Shown: positions 52,026 to 60,133 of the stretch, one piece after another | How the letters are laid out: the number at the start of each line of letters is the position of its first letter | How positions within the stretch are numbered: position 1 is the stretch's first letter | Source of the DNA: Alkalimonas amylolytica | Lineage (GTDB): Bacteria; Pseudomonadota; Gammaproteobacteria; Enterobacterales; Alteromonadaceae | Length of the DNA stretch: 64,000 bases | Direction: 5' to 3' | NCBI RefSeq assembly: GCF_900107845.1 | Contig: NZ_FNRM01000002.1 | Span: 457,312-521,311, forward strand | Notes under the pieces: model-generated | Seen by the model: the letters and a program-made list of their open reading frames with translations, nothing else | Told to the model about the DNA's origin: nothing | The model's database searches: none | Translations under genes and position numbers: made by a program

Positions 52026-53404
52026 TAAGAAATAGGAAAAATACGCCGAAAAATACGGGTTGCTGTGCGCTGTGCTGCTGGCTTTATAAAACGCTTTGGC
52101 AAACCAGGGCGCTGTTCGGTACTCATGATGATGGCTTTGGTTAAGCGCTGATAACTCATTACCGAGAAACCTTCCGCGATATGAAAAGCTTTGTACCAAT
52201 AATTGAGCGCCTGGCTCCAGTTTTCGCGCTGATTTTCCAGAGCGGCCAGCTCAATGTACAAATTGTGATGGTGCGGATAAGCTTTCAAGCCAAGTTGCAG
52301 CACCTGCTCCGATTCGTTAAAGCGCTGTTCACGTCGTAGTGCAATGGCCAGGCGATACACCAGCTCAAAATGGCAGCGCGCCTGACTGCTTTGCACTATT
52401 GGCAGATAACTATCGATCAAGGCTTGCCATTTTTTTTTCTCGAGGCAAGCTTTACCAAAAGCAACCAGTTCACGACACTTTGCTGTTGCCAGATGGCTGT
52501 AACTAAAGGGGCTGTCGCTAACCACGGCATAAGCTGCTGTGTTCGCAAGCAGCTGGCAGATCTCTGGCTGGTGCTGCTGCTCGGTCCAAAGGGCGACATC
52601 GGACGCATCAGACAGATACGGCAAGGCGGTGTGATGGCAGTACAAACGCCAGCCGCGGCCTTTCGCCTGCGCAATCAAATCATGGTAATCAACGGGGCTT
52701 AGCCCATCCAGCCAAGGCAGCTGCTGCTGGTGCCAGCCTTGCTGCACTAGCAGTGCCTGCGACTGTGGTTCGCTTAACGAAACGGGCTGCCCCCAGTCCG
52801 GATGATACCAGGCTGGGGGATGCAGCCGGTACCAACAGATTTGCGCTGGCTCGGCTTGTTTGATCAATGCCAGCAATCGCCAATCGTAGCTGGTGAATAT
52901 AATGTGCAGACGGGTGCGATAATCAAGCACCTGCTGCAGCACCGCCCGGATAAGGGCAGGCTCCACCGCGATTTCATCCAGCAACGAAGGCAAGTGGATT
53001 AACAGTTGCAAGGGCTGGCCGCTGGACTGCTGGCTTAGCTGGCTCAGCATGTCACTGAGTAACGGGATCGGATGCGCCAATGCCATTTGCCGGCGTGGTT
53101 TGCGCTGGTCTTGCCGCTCGGGATTGAGCTCGCCAAGACGAAACTCCATCAGCTCGGCATAGCTAAGCTGCCCGATTGGCCATTGCTCGGCCTGGTTCAG
53201 CCAACAGCCATCCGGCGAGCGGGTAAATGCCGGGTCCAGTCGCTGATGCTGGTGACAAACCAACTGCTGGTCGCGCGTCCACTGCACGCTAATCTCAATG
53301 CCATCGACGCCAAGGGCCGTACTAAAAGCAGCGGCTTCCAGGCTGTTTTGCGGGTAGTAGCCGACACCGGCCTGGCCTGCAAAGATCAGGGATTTGCTAG
53401 TCAT
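52025..53404 (-). CDS. GDPD-fold protein with lost catalytic residues, fused to TPR helices
   Basis: 459 residues. Residues 1-300 align with GDPD: LIFAGQAGVGYYPQNSLEAA corresponds to the LIAHRG...PENSLAAF start, and GIEISVQWTRDQQLVCHQHQ to VECDLRLTxDGxLVLHHD. The catalytic His-Arg, the PEN glutamate, the ECD aspartate and the HHD aspartate are all replaced. The C-terminal ~150 residues are TPR-like (VYRLAIALRREQRFNESEQVL). It is probably a non-catalytic, binding-type relative, perhaps recognising glycerol-phosphate. It follows the 1511-residue gene after 3 bp. Confidence 0.72.
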   Translation of the reverse strand: MTSKSLIFAGQAGVGYYPQNSLEAAAFSTALGVDGIEISVQWTRDQQLVCHQHQRLDPAFTRSPDGCWLNQAEQWPIGQLSYAELMEFRLGELNPERQDQRKPRRQMALAHPIPLLSDMLSQLSQQSSGQPLQLLIHLPSLLDEIAVEPALIRAVLQQVLDYRTRLHIIFTSYDWRLLALIKQAEPAQICWYRLHPPAWYHPDWGQPVSLSEPQSQALLVQQGWHQQQLPWLDGLSPVDYHDLIAQAKGRGWRLYCHHTALPYLSDASDVALWTEQQHQPEICQLLANTAAYAVVSDSPFSYSHLATAKCRELVAFGKACLEKKKWQALIDSYLPIVQSSQARCHFELVYRLAIALRREQRFNESEQVLQLGLKAYPHHHNLYIELAALENQRENWSQALNYWYKAFHIAEGFSVMSYQRLTKAIIMSTEQRPGLPKRFIKPAAQRTATRIFRRIFPIS

Positions 53405-53407
53405 GGC

Positions 53408-56400
53408 TCACTCCGAAGCATCGCTATCTTCAGCGATGGTGCGGTAAAACATAGCGAGTGCTTCCTGCTGATAATGCTGAATATCGAACAGCTCCTGCTG
53501 ATCCTGACCGGTTAAAAAAAGCTCCATGCCCTGCAACAGGCCAGCCACGGAGTTTTCTACCAGGGTGCCGGTACGGCCTTGCAGCGCACTGCGCGAACCG
53601 GTGATATCGGTGGAGAGTATTGGCTTTTGCAGGATCATGGCTTCAAACAACACCATGGGCTGGCCTTCGTGGTTGGACGATAACACAAAGCAGTCCGCTG
53701 CTTTGAGCAGTGGAAATGGATTTTTCCGCTGCCCCAGCAAATGCACCGATCCTTGCAGTTTCTTCGCCAGGATCTGCTGTGACAACTCGCTTTGCAGAGG
53801 GCCACTGCCAAGAATGATCAGCTGGGTAGCCGGATAACGGGCGTGCAGCTGGCTAAAAGCTTCGATCAACTTGTGGTGGTCTTTTTCGACCGATAAGCGC
53901 CCCATGGTGATAAAGGTAGTGCAGCCGGGACGGAACAGCGCCTGATCACTGGCCAGTTCAAAGGGTTCCGCTGCCAGGCGCTTGACGCGCTCCGGATCTT
54001 GCAGGTTGTTGCTAAAGCAAAAACGTGCCGGGTCCAGGCCAAAGGCAGCGGCCAGATTCTGTTGGTTTAACGCGCTGGTTTGCTCGGATACGGAGACCAG
54101 TTTGTGATAAAAGCGGTACAAATGGAAAATGTTTTGCAGGTAGGGAAAGCGCGCCTGCCACTCAGCATGCAAATCGTTATGCAAATAAATCACCCGCTGC
54201 TTAATCTGTTGACCAAAAGCAAACAAATTCGCCCAGAGCAAATCGTAGCCAGAGAAGTGGATGGCCACATCAATGGGGCGTGGACCAAAGATACGGGTAA
54301 AGTCGCGGGCATACATGCCGGCCAGAATGCGCCATTCCTGCTCGGTCAGGTGCTGATAATACTGTTTTTCTGCCCGTAAACGAACTTCGCGCTCCTGCAG
54401 GGTCATCACCACGCTGCCATAGCGGGGCAGATAACTGAGTGTCTGCGGAAATTCATAAAACTTTTCCAGGTTGGCCGGTACCGACTCAATGGAGTGTGGC
54501 AAAAATGGGATCACCAGCTGGTAATCAGAATCCCCGGTTGCAGCGAGCAGGTTCTGAAACGAACTGGTAATGCCATTGGGCGCAAAAGATCCCGGGCAAA
54601 TCAGTGCAATTTTTTGCGACCATTGCGCCCCATCGTACTGCACAGCCTGATGCTGATCGCGCATAAAGAAGTCGATCACCCTGACGGCAGCCCGGCCATC
54701 TTCATGCGGGCAGAACTCGGCTTTGGCGGCAGCAAAGGCGGCTTCCTGGTCAGCCAGCCCCTGCGCTAACGCTTGCTGCAGTGCCTGGCTAAGTTCATCA
54801 ATGCTTTGACACAATGCACCAGGCATTTGCTCCATGCCAAAGTACAGGCCCCGCTCCTGTTCGTATTCAGCCAGATCATAGGCGTAGTAAAGGATCGGCT
54901 TTTGTCTGGGCAGGAAGTCGAAGAAAATGCTGGAGTAATCGGTGATCAAGACATCGACGATGGCCAGCAACTCATTGGTATCAATAGACTCCGGCACCAC
55001 CTGGCAATTGAGCGCTGACTCTGCCAGCAAGGCTTCCATCAGACTGTGTCCGCGAAACAGCAGTTGGCAGGGTTGCTGGCTGAGTAGGGTCATGTCATCG
55101 GCCAGTTTACGGGTATCGAAGCGCACATCGGTCAGAGTGCCGCGCCAGGTGGGGGCATAGAGCACCACCGGCAGCTCCGGCTGCAACCCAAGGCTGATTT
55201 TTAGCTGCTGCTTTTCCTGCTCCGTCAGATTCAGGGTGCGATCAATGCGCGGGTAGCCTGTTTCTGCCAGCTTGCCCTGAAACAACGGCTTTAAGTCGTA
55301 GCTGTTGATGGTGATGCCGGTGGTGTGAGGATTAGGCGTGATCAGATGCGTCGCTTGCAGGAAGTTACGCTGCGTTCGCTTGTGATCAAAAAACTTGTAC
55401 TTTTGTTCTTTGCCAAGGGTCTTTAATGGCGTGCCGTGCCAGGTGGCAAGATAACGCTGATCCGGCCGGGTAGAGAAGTACGGCGGGAAGCCACTGTTGT
55501 TGATCAAATAAGCGGCGCTGGCAATGTAACGTAAATACAAATCGCTGGCTTTGGGCACAAAGACAATGTTCGGCTGCTGCCGGTATTGCTGCGGGATCCG
55601 CGCCAGGTCGTTGATCACCCAGACATGGGTGTAATGGGCAAAGTCTTCGCTTTGCAACAGCTCGACAAAGAGGCCGTACGGATTGCACGACATGCCATTG
55701 CCGTTAAAGCTTTCATACACAATGCAGCGCGGCTGCAGCGGCAAGGTTTCCCGGTAATGGGCATAACGCGCCAGCAACGAGACGGTGGCACTGAGTGGGG
55801 TGCTGGCTGGCTCATCGCCAAACGGCGGCTCTAGATTATAACATTGCAGGTAGCTGTGGCAGGCCTGCTGCTGCAGCCCCTGCTTCGCCTGGCAGGCTGC
55901 CAGCAACTCAAAATAAAGCGGCTGGTGCTCTGCCGAACGGGCGATGGCCTGTGCTGCCGCTTCGGCGGCCTCTGGCCATTCGGCCAAAACGGCATGGGCC
56001 TGCGCCAAACCAAACCAGACTTCAGCCGACACCGTATCCTGCTGCAGTTGCTGGCGCAGTAGATCACGAGCGGCGGTGGCTTTTTGCTGCCAGGCCGGGT
56101 TGGCCGGCATGGATAACAGATGCTGGTTGGCGGGCAGCTGGCGGGCGGGCGATACGGCGGCCAGTACCAAGGCGTCGGTAGCTTTATCTTCGGTGGTTGT
56201 TAGCACTGCAGCCGGCATGGCTGCAAACACCTGCAGGGCTTCTTGCCAACGCTGCTGAGCGGTTAAACAACGGGCATAACGATAATGCCAGTACCGCTGC
56301 TCTGGCTTTAACGCAACAGCCAGTGCAAAGGCATCGGCAGCCTCAGCCAAGCTGGCCAATTGTTCATAGCTAATGGCCAGACGGTAGTGCCATTCGGCTT

Positions 56401-57943
56401 GAGTGGGCTGCATGGCTAACGCCAATTGCCAGTGTTGCACTGCATCTGCCCATTGATAACTGCGCATGGCACAATAGGCAGCGTGCGCATGCAAGACGGC
56501 ATGGCCGGGTTTGGCTGAGATCTCGGCAACAAAGGTCCGATAGCCCTCGTGCCAACGCTCTAATGCCTGATAAAAGATGCCTAGCCCCAGCTCTGCACTG
56601 TTGAGCATTTTATCACTGGCGATAGCCTGCGCCTGTAATTGCCTGATCGACATTCCGTCAGCTGCCTCACCGCATTGCTGCAAAGCGGCGGCTTGCTGAA
56701 AATACCACAAGCTGACATCCTGATGCTTAGGATCCAGCTCAATGGCTTTGGCAAAGGATTGTGCTGCCTCGCGGTAACGCCGCATTTTTTCCTGTGCCTG
56801 GGCAAGCTGAATATTCAGCAACGCATCCAGATTTTCAATGGCCAGGGCCGCGGTTAAAGCTTCGACTTCCTGCCAGGTTTTGTTTTGCCGGTTCAGACAC
56901 AGGGCAAGTTGCCGATAGTAGTCGGCCTGCCCTAAGGATTGCTCTATAAGCTGGCGGTAAGCTTGCTCCGCTTGCAGCCACTCTTTTTGCCGCAGCAAAC
57001 TGGTAGCGGTTGCTTCCAGAGTAGCACGCCCTGCTTTGCTGTCGGCATCGGCAAGATTGATGACATGCTGCGCTATGATTTGCCCGGCACTCAGGTGGTC
57101 GTCCTGATAAATGTATTCTTCAATAAACTGCTGGGTGCGCTCGCAAATGACTGGCCCCTGTTGCAGAATCTGAATCAGTTCCTCCATGCTCTGAGGATGA
57201 TAGCCAAGACCTTCAGCGAAAATATAGGCCTCGGCCGAAGTGGGGGCACGCTTTAATACCTTATCACCAAGCAGCCAACGCGGGAAAATCACGGGCTTAC
57301 CCAGTGCCCAGGCTTCATAGATCACCGAGCTGAAATCTGAAATCACCACATCGGCTTGCAACAAAGCTTCGGTAATGGCGGTTTTGTCTTTGCGGTTGCG
57401 GGGGTGTACTACCGAGGTCACCTCAAAGTCCCGCCTCAGTTTATCCAGATAGCCCTGAAATTGTGGGTAGCTGCCCATGGCCGAGCCATCTTTGTCTTTC
57501 CAGTTATCATGCCCCGGTGCCCACAAGACTCGCAGCTTGCCGGATACTGCGGGCATTTGTGACTGCAGGCGCTTTAAGTAGTCCACCCGGGGGGAGCCTG
57601 CCACTACAATCTGACTGGGGTGCAAACGCACAGTTTTACTTTGCAGCAGACGCTTTTTCAGCCAGGCCCCGGGCACAAACACCAGCTCAAACTGATTGAT
57701 AAAGCGATCACCGGTGTCTGTTTTCGACCAAAGGTAGTTTTTGTCTGCCAGATTATGGCCTACATAGACCTCGGCGGGATGGCGCACAAAGAGACTGATA
57801 TTGACCGCTCCCGGACGGTTATAATTGATGGAGCGGCTGGTGTTTTCACCATCTGGAAGATAACCACAAATCTCATCGACCACCTGCTGCTGAACACTGT
57901 GGTAATTCTTGGTATCGTTGATATTGATATGAATTTTTTTCAT
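53408..57943 (-). CDS. Four-module protein: TagB/TagF-like, TPR, TagF-like glycerophosphotransferase, GT4
   Basis: 1511 residues. Module 1 (1-300) is a CDP-glycerol glycerophosphotransferase-like domain: VGHNLADKNYLW (61-72), VLWAPGHDNW (139-148), HPRNRKDK (180-187), SDFSSVIYEAWALGKP (202-217). Module 2 (305-705) is TPR-like. Module 3 (735-1095) is a full TagF-type transferase: WHGTPLKTLG (835-844), ETGYPRID, VLYAPTWRG, LLFRGHS (961-967), TDYSSIFFDF (1001-1010). Module 4 (1110-1500) is a GT-B transferase of family 4 with MGRLSVEKDHHKLIEAF and HEGQPMVLFEAM. It may build a repeat of glycerol-phosphate and sugar. AGGTAA precedes the ATG. Polymerase activity is inferred. Confidence 0.88.
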   Translation of the reverse strand: MKKIHININDTKNYHSVQQQVVDEICGYLPDGENTSRSINYNRPGAVNISLFVRHPAEVYVGHNLADKNYLWSKTDTGDRFINQFELVFVPGAWLKKRLLQSKTVRLHPSQIVVAGSPRVDYLKRLQSQMPAVSGKLRVLWAPGHDNWKDKDGSAMGSYPQFQGYLDKLRRDFEVTSVVHPRNRKDKTAITEALLQADVVISDFSSVIYEAWALGKPVIFPRWLLGDKVLKRAPTSAEAYIFAEGLGYHPQSMEELIQILQQGPVICERTQQFIEEYIYQDDHLSAGQIIAQHVINLADADSKAGRATLEATATSLLRQKEWLQAEQAYRQLIEQSLGQADYYRQLALCLNRQNKTWQEVEALTAALAIENLDALLNIQLAQAQEKMRRYREAAQSFAKAIELDPKHQDVSLWYFQQAAALQQCGEAADGMSIRQLQAQAIASDKMLNSAELGLGIFYQALERWHEGYRTFVAEISAKPGHAVLHAHAAYCAMRSYQWADAVQHWQLALAMQPTQAEWHYRLAISYEQLASLAEAADAFALAVALKPEQRYWHYRYARCLTAQQRWQEALQVFAAMPAAVLTTTEDKATDALVLAAVSPARQLPANQHLLSMPANPAWQQKATAARDLLRQQLQQDTVSAEVWFGLAQAHAVLAEWPEAAEAAAQAIARSAEHQPLYFELLAACQAKQGLQQQACHSYLQCYNLEPPFGDEPASTPLSATVSLLARYAHYRETLPLQPRCIVYESFNGNGMSCNPYGLFVELLQSEDFAHYTHVWVINDLARIPQQYRQQPNIVFVPKASDLYLRYIASAAYLINNSGFPPYFSTRPDQRYLATWHGTPLKTLGKEQKYKFFDHKRTQRNFLQATHLITPNPHTTGITINSYDLKPLFQGKLAETGYPRIDRTLNLTEQEKQQLKISLGLQPELPVVLYAPTWRGTLTDVRFDTRKLADDMTLLSQQPCQLLFRGHSLMEALLAESALNCQVVPESIDTNELLAIVDVLITDYSSIFFDFLPRQKPILYYAYDLAEYEQERGLYFGMEQMPGALCQSIDELSQALQQALAQGLADQEAAFAAAKAEFCPHEDGRAAVRVIDFFMRDQHQAVQYDGAQWSQKIALICPGSFAPNGITSSFQNLLAATGDSDYQLVIPFLPHSIESVPANLEKFYEFPQTLSYLPRYGSVVMTLQEREVRLRAEKQYYQHLTEQEWRILAGMYARDFTRIFGPRPIDVAIHFSGYDLLWANLFAFGQQIKQRVIYLHNDLHAEWQARFPYLQNIFHLYRFYHKLVSVSEQTSALNQQNLAAAFGLDPARFCFSNNLQDPERVKRLAAEPFELASDQALFRPGCTTFITMGRLSVEKDHHKLIEAFSQLHARYPATQLIILGSGPLQSELSQQILAKKLQGSVHLLGQRKNPFPLLKAADCFVLSSNHEGQPMVLFEAMILQKPILSTDITGSRSALQGRTGTLVENSVAGLLQGMELFLTGQDQQELFDIQHYQQEALAMFYRTIAEDSDASE

Positions 57944-58080
57944 AAAGGTTACCTGTTAATCGCTATTTGCTGTTGCTGAATTGACCACCTGCAGCACGGC
58001 TTTCCCGAAACCAATTTAAACATATAGCTCGATCGTTTGTTTCCATCCTGATGCGGCATCCATGACGTTTTGCGGAGTCG

Positions 58081-58105
58081 CCAGGAAAAGTGCGGTTTTT
58101 CCTGG
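58081..58105 (-). promoter_or_regulatory. Hairpin in the leader of the four-module gene
   Basis: CCAGGAAAA and TTTTCCTGG pair perfectly (9 bp) around 7 nt, in the 196-bp gap between a pyruvyl transferase stop and the four-module gene. There is no T-tract after the stem on the minus strand. The rest of the gap shows no gene. Confidence 0.4.
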
Positions 58106-58139
58106 CTCGCTAGCGCCGGCTTTTCAAGACGATCACTGG

Positions 58140-58991
58140 TTAAGGTATTTTTGACAACAGTGGGCATGCATCTAGCAGAGCTTCGTAATCAAAATCAATG
58201 ATTTTGCTATCAAATTCAAAGGCCGCTAACAAATCAATTAACTCGATAGACCCGTCACTTAAATCGTATCGTTGCGCATGCCTGACTTTGTTCACTGTTA
58301 AGAAATAGTCATAAAATTTAAACTCTCCCCCTTTTGGCGTATGGGAGTCAAGCCAGGCGCTGGGAATGCCATAAGCGTCTGAGATAATTAAGCCGTGCAG
58401 TGAAGAGGTGATAATGCGCTTGCAACTGAGCATATCATCCAGCACGCCCTCTATGTCGGTGGTTTTTAGGTAGATTTTTTTTACCCCTGGGCCAAAATCC
58501 CTGTTCACCCATTTTTTTTCAGACCAACGAAGTACAATGCCTAACTCGTATTTTTTCTCTATTTCAGGCCAGTAATACATCGGCGTTAATAGCGCTGGAT
58601 CACCGTAAACAGCCGGACAATCTACGCCAGTATTTCTTATCCGGGCACGTGTTAATGGTCCTCTTACCGCTAAATAACGGGCTTTTACAGCAACCTGCTT
58701 TCGCGGTTCGGTTCCAAAAGATCCGGTACCCCAGGCGATACTATGATCGGTTGTGCGCTTAAGAATTGAACCAATACCAATGTATGAAGGACAGTCACCA
58801 GGACTGTACTCGACCGGAAGCCCAGTCATTTTTTCGTACAACCAGGGAGACAATAAGTCACCAAAGTTTTCCGTATTAATCCAATACGTCAGTGGGATTT
58901 TGCCATCAATGGTAATGATATCGTCTCGTACCTGATAGTTACTTTTTAGTGCAGCCAACTCACGTTTATGCCGCTCAATATAAAAACTCAT
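58140..58991 (-). CDS. Polysaccharide pyruvyl transferase family protein (copy 3)
   Basis: 283 residues. Family markers: NTENFGDLLSPWLYEKMTG near 41-59, IGIGSIL, LAVRGPLTRARI, VYGDPALL and ITSSLHGLIISDAYGIPSAWL. These are clearer PS_pyruv_trans motifs than in copy 2. It sits between the interrupted TagB-like gene (21 bp) and the four-module gene. Likely adds a ketal pyruvate or a related modification to the local polymer; that role is inference. Confidence 0.82.
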   Translation of the reverse strand: MSFYIERHKRELAALKSNYQVRDDIITIDGKIPLTYWINTENFGDLLSPWLYEKMTGLPVEYSPGDCPSYIGIGSILKRTTDHSIAWGTGSFGTEPRKQVAVKARYLAVRGPLTRARIRNTGVDCPAVYGDPALLTPMYYWPEIEKKYELGIVLRWSEKKWVNRDFGPGVKKIYLKTTDIEGVLDDMLSCKRIITSSLHGLIISDAYGIPSAWLDSHTPKGGEFKFYDYFLTVNKVRHAQRYDLSDGSIELIDLLAAFEFDSKIIDFDYEALLDACPLLSKIP

Positions 58992-59012
58992 AAAAACCCC
59001 ATAACCTTAAAA

Positions 59013-59923
59013 TTATTTATCCAAAGCTAAAAGCAAGTCAGCAATCCGCTTGCCACTGCAACCTAAGTACTTCGGATCTAAGTAGTATTCAAAGAACTCT
59101 TTGGTACGAGTATCCATTGCCGGTGATTCTGCAATCAAATCCTTCATATGCTCAATGCTTGAAGCGTGAAGCCCATAGTCCTCGGCAAAAATCCGCCATT
59201 CTGCGGAGTTCTTCTTATGCTTGAGCATTCTTTCTTTGATAATCCAATCCGGAAATATAAGCGTTTTTCCTAAAGCCCAGGCTTCCCAAACCATGGTGCC
59301 AAGATCTGAAATCACCACATCGGCTTCCAGCAACTGTTGATAGGTGGGCTTTTTGTCTTTGCGGTTGCGTGGGTGCAGTGAAACGTGCACATCATAATGT
59401 GCGGCTAGCTGTTCCAGGTAGGGCTCAAAATCAGGATAGGAAGATATAATATCTTCATTTACACCTTTGCGGTTGTAATCATGCGTTGGTGCCCAGAGAA
59501 CATTTTTTTTCTTGCTGCAGGTTTATCTTTATCGTACTCGTTTTGCAAGGCAATCAACGCATCCAGCCGCGGCCAGCCTACGCTGTGAACGTTCGTTCGA
59601 TTGAAGCTGGGTAATTTCCTGGACTGGCTGATCCGGTCAACGAGCAGATTTCCCGGCACAAACAAGTGCTTTCTGCGTGTCTGCTCGTTGACGAAGCTCT
59701 TATCAAGGTACTTCTTCCAATGGTAATTCTTATCAGCAGCCCCATGCGACATCAATACATCGGCCTGCTGCCTTACAAACATTGTAAAATTTAGCGCACC
59801 TTCGACATACTCAAGTGTTGTTTCTGTATATGAGCCTGCTGGTAAGTGCTGTTGAATAAGTTTGTTCAGTTGTGATTGAACACCAATGTAGTTCTTAGAA
59901 GAGGTTAGGTTAAAATTAATCAC
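59013..59923 (-). pseudogene. TagB/TagF-like glycerophosphotransferase, frameshifted at an A8 tract
   Basis: The first part begins at a GTG (59923, AAGGG upstream) with NLTSSKNYIGVQSQL and HGAADKNYHWKKY; the frame breaks after KPAARKKMF. The next frame carries on with NVLWAPTHDYNRKG, HVSLHPRNRKDKK and ISDLGTMVWEAWALGK to a stop at 59013. The shift falls in eight A's (59503-59510 on the plus strand as T8); nine would give one ORF of 303 residues. The whole resembles module 1 of the four-module protein nearby, suggesting a duplication. It may be phase-variable, decayed or a sequencing error; both halves keep the family's motifs. Confidence 0.82.
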
Positions 59924-60133
59924 GGCATTCCCTTGTAATAATTTTGCTTAATGAATTGGTTAAACCACGGCTCAACGCATCTATGCTGTAAAAAAACACA
60001 CTTCATTTCCCCATACTTAATTCACGTCTTTCAAAGGCCTGCTCACGCAGGCTCTTATGCAAAGTGGCTGAAAAACACATCATAGCCCTGTATCCGGCTC
60101 GGTAAGCTTTGGCTGTATGCGAAGCAAAGCACC
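59924..60133. other. 210-bp non-coding gap with two hairpins
   Basis: No gene is seen. GCCTGC-GTGA-GCAGGC (minus strand, about 60040-60055) forms a 6-bp GC stem followed by CTTTG, a weak terminator candidate. A second stem, CGGTAAG (60100-60106) with CTTACCG (60133-60139) plus an inner CTTTG/CAAAG, overlaps the stop of the upstream gene. They probably separate the 936-residue gene from the interrupted TagB-like gene. Confidence 0.4.

Noticed and set aside
57949-58167. 72-codon frame in the gap before the four-module gene
   Set aside because: Overlaps the end of the pyruvyl transferase gene and a hairpin, has no ribosome site and no family resemblance.
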